From positions 127,385,001 through 127,449,000 of the forward strand of contig CP142453.1 of assembly GCA_038049695.1 (NCBI GenBank): DNA of 64,000 nt, written 5' to 3'. The stretch comes from Cinnamomum chago. Taxonomy: Eukaryota > Streptophyta > Magnoliopsida > Laurales > Lauraceae. A program made the translations under genes and the position numbers. Shown here one piece after another: positions 1 to 10,029 of this stretch. Position 1 is the stretch's first letter, and each line of letters begins with the position of its first letter. A model generated the notes under the pieces. The model was not told the origin of the DNA, searched no databases, and saw only the letters and a list, made by a program, of their open reading frames with translations.

Positions 1-59
1 TTAGGAATGGAAATGGGACACGTTGGTTGTTTGATTTTCATTTTCTTTAAGTGGGTTGT

Positions 60-181
60 TACTTGTTTGTAGGAGGTGGGTTCTCCACTTTTTTATTACG
101 GTTGTAAGATTTAGAGCTGTTGCTAGTTTGTAGGAAGTGGGTTCTCCACTTCTGTGTTACAGTTGTAAGATTGTGCCTATG
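60..181. repeat. 61-bp imperfect tandem duplication
   Basis: Two adjacent copies share TTTGTAGGA(A/G)GTGGGTTCTC, starting at 66 and 127, and both continue into a GGTTGTAAGATT or AGTTGTAAGATT tail. The surrounding 1-320 sequence ends in a pyrimidine-rich stretch and looks like the end of an old LTR, but no partner LTR or TG/CA ends can be placed. Confidence 0.55.
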
Positions 182-1600
182 AGTGAATACGCAACAATAA
201 ATAAAAAGGGAGTCTGCACATTTATGTATTAACTGGGAGGTTGGTTTCCCTAGAAGAAACCTGTTAACATCCACTCTTTCTCACCTTCTTCCCTTCTTAC
301 CATTCCATTAATTCCTTTTCAAAATAGCTAGAGGTAAAAGAGGCAGGGGTCGGGGAACCCATTACCCATCTGAACAAACCCAGATTGTGAAAGTCACCCT
401 CTTGAAGAGGCACACAACAAGATCCTTCTGTCATACTTGTGTCCTTGCACGTCTTCTGGTTTTAAATTGATGTTAGCAAGTCATTCCATTAAAGAATTCA
501 TTGGTGCTGGCAGAAGCTTGGATTTCACCTGCAACAGATTGCATACTTTGGTTCTAGGATCCAGCTTGTGGGGCCCACTTGGATATATTCCTATCAGTGG
601 ATTAAGGATACATGGAAAGGCCTCTTTACCGAAAATCAGCCTCATCATATTATCCTAGCCCTTGATTTGACACCCTTGAAGTATAATGGTCTTTTAACCA
701 ATGATTCTTTTTAGCTCACATCCAACGACAAATAAAGGTTCAATTATCATAAAATTGGGCACGTACAGTGTTAGATCATGGGACGATGAGAGTGAAAAGA
801 GCTGCATTGATAAAAGGTGAGATGGAATGTAACACGGTTCGCTCGTAGGAGAAAATTCAGTGCTTTTGTGGTCCACTGAGGCTCAGGCCTTGGGTCTCAA
901 AATTGGACCCCGGTACCAAACATTATTATTATATGTTATATACTATACTAGCTGTCATTTGGGCTTGGGAAATTCGGGCTGTTAATACATGAAATGGACC
1001 ACCCCAGGTACCAGAACTGACCCATTTCAGCTTTACTACCTTTTGACGCAAGGCTCTCACATGATGAGCCCAAGGTTGTTGGCAAGTTGGGAGCTCTCCA
1101 ACCTGATCATTTCCTAACTATGCTTCAAATAGTGGGCATTAGATCACATACCAACCGTTCACTTGTTAATGCATGCAGTAAATCATTTCCCACTCCCAAT
1201 ACCTACATCAAGAATCTAGCAACCAGCAATATCTCCATCTTGTGCTAAAAATGGTTCAACTGGGCTACGGCCCATTCTCATATCGATATCCAAATCGTTT
1301 TTCAGATGGGACCCACCATTGGTTCTCCAGATTGTACAAGTCAGAAATGTAGAAATGCAGGCAGTTTTAAGCACCCAGTTGATAAATTTCTGCTTCACTG
1401 CACATCAAGCTTTTCCATGCCTGACCCACTTGCAACGTGGGCCAGTGGTTTCGTGGTTCAGGTCTTCTAGGCCAGTGTGAGTGGGAGATGAAGAGTATAA
1501 TAACAATACTAGTGTTTTTGACTACATGAAGTTGGGAAAGCTTGTTGTGGTCACCATGTCTGCCACTTCTTTCCAATTTCTCCTTTCTAATTTTCTTTGA
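182..1600. other. intergenic, no gene seen
   Basis: AT-rich sequence with short ORFs that match no family I recognise. From about 1600 it becomes pyrimidine-rich and A/C-rich, which suits the promoter-proximal region and 5' leader of the OFP17-like gene that follows. Confidence 0.5.
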
Positions 1601-1876
1601 ATAAATGCAAACAACATCTCTACTACCCCACCTTCTCAACAAGTTTCATTCTCTATCCAAAGTTTCAAGCACTCTTCCTTTCCCTTTCTCAAGAATTCAC
1701 TCCCTAACCAACCAATTGGAAAATTGGATTGAACAACTGACAAACAACAATCCCATCCCAACCTCCAAAACACACCCAATCTTCCCACCCAAAAAGATGC
1801 AACAGCAGCAAAAGCAATAAAAACACCCTATTCCTCTTCTTTTCAGTTTCTTCAATCTCACTCCCCCATCATTCCA

Positions 1877-2446
1877 ATGATGCCAACCTCAGCTTCAGTT
1901 ACCTTGAAATCCAAGCTTCTTAAGCCCTTCAGGAAACTGCTCCATGTCTTTAAATTCAAGCTCAAAAGACCCATCTTCAGACCCTTCTCTCAGTTTCGAA
2001 AACTCCGGGGCACCACCTCTCAGAAGACCCGTCCCAGGAAGAGAATGCACCGCCTGTTACCGTTCTTTCGGTCATCGATGAAGTCCGAAGAGAGAGATGT
2101 TGTGGTTGAGCTGAAAAGTGTGCCCGAGGCGGCTCAGGAGCGAGCACTCTTTCCCTCCCCCATCACGCCTGCTTACGTGAGGGCCGGTGAAGGGGTCAGC
2201 CGGAGGGAAGTTGCGAGTCGCAATGATGTCATTGAAGACTCATGCCGGAGTTTTGAGAACTACTTGGTGGAGATGATAGTGGAGGAAGGGAAGATGAAGG
2301 ACTTGACGGATGTTGAGGAGCTGCTTTACTGCTGGAAGAACTTGAAGTGTCCTGTTTTTCATGATTTGGTGTGTAGATTCTATGGGGACCTTTGCAGGGA
2401 TTTGTTCTCTGGTGATTATAAGGATGAAGAGATTGATGGTTTCTAA
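1877..2446 (+). CDS. OFP17: OVATE family protein, OFP17-like
   Basis: Intronless ORF of 189 codons. OVATE proteins are plant-specific transcriptional repressors that work with homeodomain partners; the OFP17 branch has a reduced OVATE domain. Residues 10-60 are strongly basic (many K/R) and could serve nuclear targeting. Residues 121-178 form the OVATE-like block, recognisable by SFENYLVEMIVEEGKMKDL, then DVEELLYCWKNLKCPVF and a C-terminal CRFYGDLCRDLFS. Two ATGs are adjacent at the start and the first is taken. The leader from 1605 is rich in CT and CAA tracts, as in many plant 5' UTRs. Length is close to what I recall for Arabidopsis OFP17 (about 195 residues). The ORF is intact with no sign of decay. 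Family assignment is confident; the OFP17 rather than general OFP label is from remembered sequence. Confidence 0.82.
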   Translation: MMPTSASVTLKSKLLKPFRKLLHVFKFKLKRPIFRPFSQFRKLRGTTSQKTRPRKRMHRLLPFFRSSMKSEERDVVVELKSVPEAAQERALFPSPITPAYVRAGEGVSRREVASRNDVIEDSCRSFENYLVEMIVEEGKMKDLTDVEELLYCWKNLKCPVFHDLVCRFYGDLCRDLFSGDYKDEEIDGF

Positions 2447-4110
2447 TAATCTTTAGCTCAAAAGTATACTTTTGTAACTCAGCTTATAAACTATAAACCA
2501 TCTCTACTGTTTGATTGGAGCATAGATCATGTATGAAGCAGTGGCTATTAATGATATTGTTGGGGAGAAAATGATCTGTTAATTAAGGGGACAAGAAATT
2601 AGATGATTTAGAATAAAGGGCAGTGGATGATTTGCAAATGTAGTTGGGTTAGAAATTGGGTCATTCAGCAACATTCATTTGGAAAAATTCTTATCTTCTT
2701 CTTCATGATTTAAGAGGATGTGGAATTAATGAAATCTAAACAGATTTGTTGTTTTATTTTCTTTTATGTTGGACTGGCAGTATCATTTAAGGAGTTTGTT
2801 GACAGGGATACGATGGACAATGTAGTCAGAAATATTTTACTGCATTTCACTATTTCTTGATTTTTCGCTCAATACTTAATTTGTACATCCCTCTGGTTGG
2901 GTATAATCATTTTGTTGGAAAAATGGCTAAGAGCACCATTAGTTTTTGTCAACTTTAAGCCAAAAACTAAGTGGGACCCAGTTATCCTTTTAGGTGGGAA
3001 TACATGGGAATGTAATCTACTTTATGAGTAGATTAAGGACATGTATTGAGTTGCTCTTATCCATTAAGGAGTGAATGAGAAATTATCTCTAAACACCACT
3101 ACTTGAACATGTTAATTCCACCAAACATACATGAATTCTTTGAGAGTAAAGTAACAAACCCCCCTTTAAGAGAAGGGTGGAGAAGCTGGTGAACTCCAGC
3201 AAAAGCCATCTTCCAGGCTGCTGCACTTTTGTATTGATTTTCATTCCGCTGACATATTTGTTTGAATTTGCACGTGTCTGTATGCTTCATCCATTGGAGT
3301 GAAAGTCACCAATTGATTGAATCAACATAAATGACATAATTAACTAGCCTAATCCTCATCTGCACTCCTTAGTTATTATTGCTCTAGTCCAAGTTATATA
3401 ACTTGGACTTTTCTCCATCCAATGGGCAAGAAATTCATGTTTGGAAAACATGGATATGAAAGAATCTGTTATAACAAATAAAATACTGTGGGCCAATGGG
3501 CCACGCCTTGTTCTGTCCTAGCTCGGCCCTCAAATTAGTGGGCCTACAAAATATTCGTACTATCCCAGCCCCTGAGCTTTGAAAAAAAAAACCTCACTCT
3601 GGTGGCGTTTTGAAGGCCATGCTGGGTGTGACAACTTGGTTCGGACGGTCAATCACAGGCTTCAAATCATGAGTCGCCGTTAGCCCGCAACCAAAATATT
3701 CGAGTCCTAACCTTGAGCTTTGGGGAGGGCAGTGACACTGCGCCCCATTATACCTTCTAAGGATGGCTGGCCTTATAGCCCTACTCGAGACCAACACAAG
3801 AAAGAGTGGAGGAACCAGGAGTGGTGGCAAGGTGGGCCATCCCACCCCATTAATATTTGAGATCTTCCTTTTTATCACTGAACTAATGAGATTTGTGACT
3901 CCAGAAGAGTTCACCACGTCATCCTAATAAAATTTACCATCCAAAGCTTACATTACATTTAATAGGGAACTCAAGAGATTATCACCATCGTTAAATAAAA
4001 AACAGATTTATATTTGATAAAATCTCAACTAATCTTATCCAAAACGCCGAGAAAGATGAAATCTCAATCAATATATTCAACCTTTCTTTCTAACACATTC
4101 TACAAACAAG
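2447..4110. other. intergenic with a small MITE-like inverted repeat
   Basis: 3' flank of the OFP17-like gene, then noncoding DNA. Positions 2928-3059 start with TAAGAGCACC and end with the inverted form GTTGCTCTTA, which resembles a 132-bp MITE, but no target-site duplication is visible. The ORF at 3594-3917 (-) matches nothing I know. Confidence 0.4.
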
Positions 4111-4527
4111 TTAAAGAGTGAATACAAAGGGAACTTGTGCATCATCTCCACTCCCTCCGTGAGGGAACCCCCAGATAGAGATCCCATCCATCTTTTCCTC
4201 ACTTCTATATGTCGTCTTCCTCTCGAAAATGTAGCTGCTGTTCTCCTCTCGCAACTTCAACTCCCAGTTATTTCCCTCCTCATCATAACCCACAACTGAT
4301 ATCTCTTGGTTGTTCCTAATTCTCTCTCTCTGCTTATCGGTGAGGCAGCATTTGATTTTGCCAATCACTTTTAATTCGCTCACGCACAGACGCAGGCAAC
4401 GACCGTGATACCTTCTGCTCACTGCATCTTTGCCGATGCAACGCAAAAGCATACCTGAGTGGATATGATCTTTTAGTTTACTCTGTAATCTTTGGGACCT
4501 CTCATCAAAAACAAAAGGTTCATCCAT
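4111..4527 (-). CDS. short B3-domain-like (DUF313-type) protein
   Basis: The open frame starts at 4572, but the best start is the second ATG at 4527 (MDEPFVF), giving 138 residues. A plant TATA box (TATAAATA, 4582-4589) lies so close to the first ATG that transcription would be expected to begin near 4555, inside the longer ORF. The C-terminal half resembles the DUF313 type of plant B3 DNA-binding domains: LTDKQRERIRNNQEISVVGY, then a WELKLREENSSYIFE strand region and an ISIWGFPHGG segment ending in VPFVF, which in relatives is the 'GD-I-LWSFR ... LCFAL' end. The usual N-terminal part of the domain is short or diverged. It may be a truncated paralogue; expression is not proven. Confidence 0.45.
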   Translation of the reverse strand: MDEPFVFDERSQRLQSKLKDHIHSGMLLRCIGKDAVSRRYHGRCLRLCVSELKVIGKIKCCLTDKQRERIRNNQEISVVGYDEEGNNWELKLREENSSYIFERKTTYRSEEKMDGISIWGFPHGGSGDDAQVPFVFTL

Positions 4528-4581
4528 GAGTTTGATTGATGTTAAACAAATGTAGCAACCAAATCGGTGCATCTACGCTTC

Positions 4582-4589
4582 TATTTATA
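4582..4589 (-). promoter_or_regulatory. TATA box
   Basis: The minus strand reads TATAAATAG, a near-perfect plant TATA box. It sits about 55 nt upstream of the MDEPFVF start and only about 10 nt upstream of the first ATG of the frame, so it supports the shorter protein. Confidence 0.5.
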
Positions 4590-4641
4590 TCAGGTCCTTC
4601 ATGTCCGATGTCAATCCACTTTTGCAGACCAAACACATCCC

Positions 4642-5275
4642 CAGAGGCGGATGCAGTGTATTACCACTGGGGCCCAGGCCGCCAGTGGATTTCTGAACTT
4701 TAGTTCTAATTTTGATGGGGCCCACTAATTTTTTCCATAAGGCCCACAATGAATTTTTTGGACCTCCAATGGATTTTTATAGCCCAATATTAACTTTAAA
4801 TATTTCATATTCTTGTCCTCTCCAATTTTAATTGTTTTAATCACTTTCTTGTAGCATCACCACGTTCTTAGTCTCCTGCAAGGGCTAATGTCAAAGAAAA
4901 TTAACAGTAGTCATCGCTGAGTCGTAGCTCTTCTAGGAAAGCGGTACAATCTCCTTACTGGAGAAACCCATTGAGCTAAAATAGTTAGAAGAGTTGACTT
5001 GTGTATGAATTTTCTTGAGCTTAATTAATTATTTCTTTGCAATGGCTGTCACAAACTATACACCTATTTTCTAGTTTCTGTTGTATGTTATATGTTCGGT
5101 TGCTCCTTATGTGTTTAAATATGTCCAACTGCTATTGCAGGTTCAAAAAAAATTGTCACTAGTTGCTCCTTGTGCATTTAGAAATAACCCAAAAAAAAAT
5201 TCCGGGGCCGTTGCCCCCTGACCCCCTACTACTTAATCGTGCCCCCAGTGATTTTGAATCCTGGATCCACCACTG
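4642..5275. mobile_element. non-autonomous hAT element, 634 bp
   Basis: The left end is CAGAGGCGGATGCAG and the right end, read inward, is CAGTGGTGGATCCAGGATT. The flanking 8-mers are CACATCCC (4634-4641) and CACATACC (5276-5283), an 8-bp target duplication with one mismatch, as expected for hAT. There is no transposase ORF. The same tip sequence recurs at 19161-19347 and 46752-50541. Confidence 0.7.
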
Positions 5276-5366
5276 CACATACCCAAATGCATTGGGCTTG
5301 TGGGTCAGATAATTTTTATGGCAGTGTGAAGAATTAGATAAAGCTCTCTGGACCAGGTTGAGAGGA

Positions 5367-5830
5367 ACATGGCTTTCAACAGCAATTGTCTTAAATGGGA
5401 GTGAAATTAACACCACAAGGTTTGGGTAGTGAAATACTTCTGGGTTTGGGTCAAGTTTGAAGATTGTTAGAGAATTTCAATAGGTCAACATGTTTCAAAA
5501 GTTTTGGGTTTGCTTTTTAGAGTGACCAGAATCAGATGGGTCTGTGTGATAAGGGCATCTTTTGTCAAAGAAAATGACGTCACTTTTGTCTCTTCTGTTT
5601 TTTCACTTGTTGAAATGAGCATGGCTTCCAAAGCAACTATTGTTAATGGTTGTGAAATACCACAAGGTTTGGTTACTGATATACTACAAGGTTAATTTGG
5701 ATCAAATTTGAAAACAGTTAAACAGAATTTCAATAGGTTTGCATCTTTCAAAAGGTTTGGGTTTACTTTTTAGAGTGAACAGTATGAGATGGGTCAATGT
5801 GTGATAAAGAAAATGATTGTACTAGTGTAA
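5367..5830. repeat. about 250-bp degenerate direct duplication
   Basis: Two neighbouring blocks, about 5367-5590 and 5617-5830, share the same order of landmarks: CATGGCTTTC or CATGGCTTCC, CACAAGGTTTGG, AATTTCAATAGGT, GGGTTTACTTTTTAGAGTGA and AGATGGGTC. Divergence is high, so the duplication is old. No coding function is seen. Confidence 0.5.
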
Positions 5831-6650
5831 TTTTTTACCTTTCCTCTTCTAAGGGGAGAGTGATAAACTGATCTAATCTTAAACTAACTTGATCTATAAT
5901 CTATGGGCCATCCCTTTGGGTGCTTTGCATTAGTGCTCTGCCCAATAATATGAGTTTCTTTTTACTAGGTGGGCCATTTGTCTATTGTCAAGTTGTTTTT
6001 CCTTGTGCGAAGAAGAGATCGTTTGTTTGCACTCATTCTATCATTTGCATCCGTAAATAAATGCATACGTGTAATATTTAGTTAATCTTATCCTTTACCT
6101 CAGGTTAACAGTGACCTTGTTTTTCCAAAGACTGAGTCGATGCCTTACAGGTGGCGGTGCTCACTGGTTAAGCTAGCTTGGGCCCAATTTGGGCCAAGCC
6201 GGAAATGAACCGGGCTAAAATATATAAATTGGGCCCATTTAATAATTGGGCCAGACTTGGATTAAGTGATAAAATGCCCAAAGTCTGTCCAAATAAGGAA
6301 TGATCATAAATTTCCCCCAATCGAAATGACCTCCTCTAATCTTCAAATAAAAATTAGCCAATTGATTTGCCCGTGATCAGGTCCATACTTAAATCAAAGT
6401 ACACAGAGACGAACAGGTAGTGTAGTTGGAACTCTTCATCATTACAAACCACCAATTTGTCTATTCAAGTCATGTTACAATTAAAAGAATAGAGAATCCT
6501 AATGTTGGCAGGGTCCGCAACCACATCATTCTCAAGAGGCCACAAATAAACGATTATAAGAAGGACCAAGATCAATGCGGATCCTTGCCCCAAGCCTGAG
6601 CCCTTAAATTGGTGCTAATACCTTGCTCCAAGCCTAAAGCCTAGAGTAAA
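5831..6650. other. intergenic, no gene seen
   Basis: AT-rich noncoding DNA. Positions 6150-6260 contain GGGCC-rich text similar to the inside of the hAT MITEs further on, but without recognisable ends. Confidence 0.4.
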
Positions 6651-6652
6651 TC

Positions 6653-6790
6653 CGGGGGGTAACTCAATCGGCGTAGGACCACGGTTTGCATTGGGAGGTT
6701 GTAGGTTCGAAACTGCACTGTCATACTAAAATTATAGGAGAGTTTACCTGATTTCCTTCTGGGCCCGGAGGGATCCGATAGTAAAAAAAT
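6653..6790 (+). mobile_element. degenerate Au-like SINE
   Basis: A diverged copy of the SINE at 59424. It keeps GGACCACGGTTTGC after a weak box A, the box B-like GTAGGTTCGAAACTGC, and the tail TCTGGGCCCGGAGGGAT, then ends early in an A-rich stretch. The final AGTCCAGCCC part of the tail is missing. Confidence 0.65.
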
Positions 6791-7657
6791 AAATATACAT
6801 ATATATATATATTCTTAGTAGCCATTATTTTTTCACCTACCAGCAATTAGGGATTTTTCATGTTCACCATTAGCCACGGAAATCCACGGCTGGTGACAAA
6901 AATTACGTGGGCATGCACCTTCCTTTCGGTAATCTACATAGTTATGATGGCTTTTATAATAGGGCTTTCTCCATTTATCTGTTAGATATCCTATACATGA
7001 TCTGTTTGCTCTACCAAGAGGACACATTTAACAAGCGAAATTGGATGAAAGCATGGTATCTCCCATCTAAGGCAGTGTGGATCAATATAGCCGAAATGAG
7101 GTTGTACATATAATTGTTTGGAGGGCCAAACAAATGATATATATGCTTAATCATTGTATCATGCCTTTCAATTACTCCACTTAATTATTGTATAATGCCT
7201 TTTCAGTTATTCAAGATGGAGTACTAAAACTAAATATTTTATGAAGCCCAAGAATGTCTATTATAATACAACCTAGCATTAGGATTATTTTGGTATAATT
7301 AGAAGGAAGAAAAAAGAAGAAAGATGAAAGGCCGTGCTGACAATATGAATAAAACCTGTATTTAAACGAGATAAGTTTTTAACACCCACACTTTACCTGA
7401 TGATATAATTCACCTTTACAATGCTAAATATCAACTCAGATAAAATTGGGTGTTAGTTGAATTTTTTAGTCACTTTTTTATTGATTGATTGTTAATTTGA
7501 ACAATAACTTTGATTAACTATTTAATTTGTATAAGATATAACCCGTGCATCACACATGCTTTAATACTAATATTTGTAATTTGTTGGAGATGGCTATCCA
7601 AGTGCGAGAAAAACTGAGATTAACATAGAGTGAATCATGTTTTTGTAGACACGATAT

Positions 7658-7835
7658 TTTATTTTATTTTTTTTTGCTGTCGGAGGGTTCCCAACCCTTT
7701 GGGCTGGACTAATCCCTCCGGGCCCAGAGGGAAGTCGGATAAATCCCCTGTAGCCCTAGTGTGGCAGCGGAGTTTCGAATCCACAACCTCCGGAAGCAAA
7801 CCGTGGTCCTAAGCCAACTAAGCTACCCCTTGGGG
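7658..7835 (-). mobile_element. Au-like tRNA-derived SINE with perfect TSD
   Basis: On the minus strand the element starts CCCCAAGGGGTAGCTTAGTTGG (box A TAGCTTAGTTGG), has box B GGATTCGAAACTCC, and continues through a tail containing GGGCCCGGAGGGATTAGTCC to a poly-A (T run on +). It is flanked by an exact 15-bp duplication TTGTAGACACGATAT at 7643-7657 and 7836-7850, which fixes both ends. Confidence 0.9.
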
Positions 7836-8022
7836 TTGTAGACACGATATAATAAAGTCGTAGTTTCACAAGAGAGAACTCATGAATGGTTTAGATTGAG
7901 CAAAGTACGTCCATACATTCTACCCAAAAAAAAAAAAAAAAAGTAGGTCCCTACAATGATATTCCATTGGGCCCTTTTGTCTGTCGGGCTCAAAAGAAAA
8001 GAAGGTAGAGTTAACTGTTGAC

Positions 8023-8418
8023 TAGGTGTGTTCGTGGATCGGGCCAACCCGGGCCTGGCCCACTATGTGCAGGACTTGGGCCAATTGTTTTCGTATTCAG
8101 GCCGAGTTCGGACATTTTATTTAGGCCCGTTTAATAGATGGGCCGGTTCTGGACTTAGTTATAAAGAGCCTAAAGCTCGGTCCGGCCCGAATATAAAAAG
8201 TTACTAATCAAGAGTGTTGGAGGGGGGACTCAAATACACCCCATCTCCAAGTTGCCTAGGTGTTACTACAACCTGAGCTACCATTAAACATCATCTCAAA
8301 AAGCCGTATTTACTATTGTAAAGCAAATCAGATTGGGCCCGGGTTAATTCAATTTCAGACGAGCTAGGCTGGGACATATGTTTTAGAAGTCGGGCCGAGC
8401 CGAGGCAAAACACCCCTA
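8023..8418. mobile_element. hAT-type MITE, 396 bp (TAGGGGTGTT family)
   Basis: Ends are TAGGTGTGTTCGTGG and, inverted, TAGGGGTGTTTTGCC. The 8-bp flanks CTGTTGAC (8015-8022) and CTCTTGAC (8419-8426) differ by one base. The inside is rich in GGGCC words. Relatives are at 12650-13024 and 28286-28686. Confidence 0.7.
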
Positions 8419-8426
8419 CTCTTGAC

Positions 8427-9110
8427 TGTTCAAAGACCGAGTCAAAAATAGGGTAGGCTCAGCCGAGTCATCTCATTTTAATCATTTGTATGCACTCCCA
8501 ACCATTTAATAAGCAAATCTAATTTTAAACTACTAAAGCTTATTTATAAGTAATTATTATGCATTAAGTTTAGAGTTGGTAATTTAAAATGATGAACAAA
8601 ATATAATTTAAAACTTATATTTGATCTTTTACCGATATTTAAACTAACAAATTATATAGTATGCAATATTTTTCTTTTACTTTTCTTATTGTAGTAATTT
8701 TCTTGCATATATAAATTTATTAATTTGAAATGATTATCATGAATGAATGTAAATACATATTTTTTTTTTATATTTTATAACCAATAGATTTATTCTTAAA
8801 TATTTTTAAAATTACTTTAAAAAATTATGACTTTCCCGAGTCTCCGCATTGACTCTATCGAAGTCAAATTTCTTACATTAAATAAGTCAAATATGAGTTA
8901 CAAGTTTTCCAACTTTGAGTAAAAGTATATTTCCTTTTTTTTTTAATCATTTTGTGTCTTTTAAGAGTATATTTTGTCGTCCTTCTGTGTCTTTGTGGAG
9001 GATCTTTTTTTTTAATCTTTTTTATGCAACTAAAAGTGCTTTTTTTTTAAAATCTTTCTATGCTAACTCCCTCCGCCATCTTATTTTCTTGATTTGACAT
9101 TTTATTTTAT
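8427..9110. other. very AT-rich intergenic stretch
   Basis: Long A/T runs and no supported gene. Its sharp contrast with the GC-rich block that follows marks the boundary of the element at 9120. Confidence 0.5.
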
Positions 9111-9119
9111 TTCATTTTA

Positions 9120-9712
9120 GGGAAATTCTAAACGCACCCACCTATTTTGCTTAGCACACCCACATTCCTAAAAATACCCAAAATACCCTCCTCTCCTCTC
9201 CCTTCCCTCTTTCTTCCTCTCCCTCTCCCTCTCCCTCTCCCTCTCACCCACCGCAAGCCCTCACTCGCCCCCGTAGCCCCCGCCCGCCCTCTCCCTCCCC
9301 ACCCACCCTCCACCAGCCCAATCTCCACCTCTCGCCCACCGCCCATCGTCGCAGCCCTCGCCCTCTACCTCCCTCTCCCCACCGCTCCATCTCCTCTCCC
9401 GTCACCCACCGTCACAACGCCTGCCCGCCCTCTCCCTCTTTCTCTTTTTGCCTCCTCCCCTCCCACTCCGTCTCCCTCTCCCCGCCTAGTCTCCCTCTCC
9501 CCCTACCCTCCCGCTCCCTGCATCTCGCCTGCCACCCATTGTCGCAGCAGCCGCCCCCGCCCCCCTCATTCGGCAGCATTGAGGCCGGGGATGGCGAAGG
9601 GAGAGGGAGAGAGAAGGAATGAGAGGGAGAGGGGTATTTTTGTCATGTGTAAGGTTTTATAAAAAAAGATAGATGTGCTCAGCAAATCATGTTGGTGAGT
9701 TTAGAATTGCCC
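9120..9712. mobile_element. Pack-MULE-like element with GC-rich interior
   Basis: The ends are inverted repeats: GGGAAATTCTAAACGCACC at the left and, read inward from the right, GGGCAATTCTAAACTCACC. A perfect 9-bp target duplication, TTCATTTTA, lies at 9111-9119 and 9713-9721, diagnostic of Mutator-like elements. The similarity of the arms continues inward through AAAATACCC and the CTCTCC tracts. About 9190-9640 is strikingly C/G-rich in an AT-rich neighbourhood and includes a CCCTCT microsatellite. The plus strand has an open frame of 171 codons (9147-9662), low-complexity P/S/L-rich and starting inside the terminal repeat, so I do not call it a gene. No transposase is present. The interior may be captured host DNA, but its source is not recognisable. 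Confidence 0.8.
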
Positions 9713-9721
9713 TTCATTTTA

Positions 9722-10029
9722 CTCTATCTTACAAACTTCCAGGCCATTTCTATTTGTTCATATAAATATTTAATTATAAAAAATCTAATACAATTTCTTT
9801 TCATCTTTGTAAGAATTTTTATAATTTTTCACTCTTGCATCTCCAACCATCAGAGATATACAACTAAATCAAGCACCAGATCAAAAGGTTAAAAAAAAGA
9901 AAGAAAAGAAACCAATGCGGCGCCGCTGCACTATTCAAGTGCGGGCCCTCACATTTAAACAGAAAAAAGAGAAACCACCCATATACAGTTGCCGCTGTAG
10001 ATGTATTGATCAAGGGAGAGAGAATAAAA
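9722..10029. other. 3' flank of the U-box gene
   Basis: AT-rich, with poly-A-like runs at 9890-9915. It probably holds the 3' UTR of the minus-strand gene that ends at 10030. No other feature seen. Confidence 0.4.

Noticed and set aside
3594..3917. 107-codon minus-strand ORF as a gene
   Set aside because: No recognisable domain, no clear promoter, and its codon use looks like random noncoding DNA.
9147..9662. 171-codon proline-rich ORF as a real protein
   Set aside because: It starts inside the transposon terminal repeat, is low-complexity and comes from C/T-rich repeats; no conserved segment is seen.
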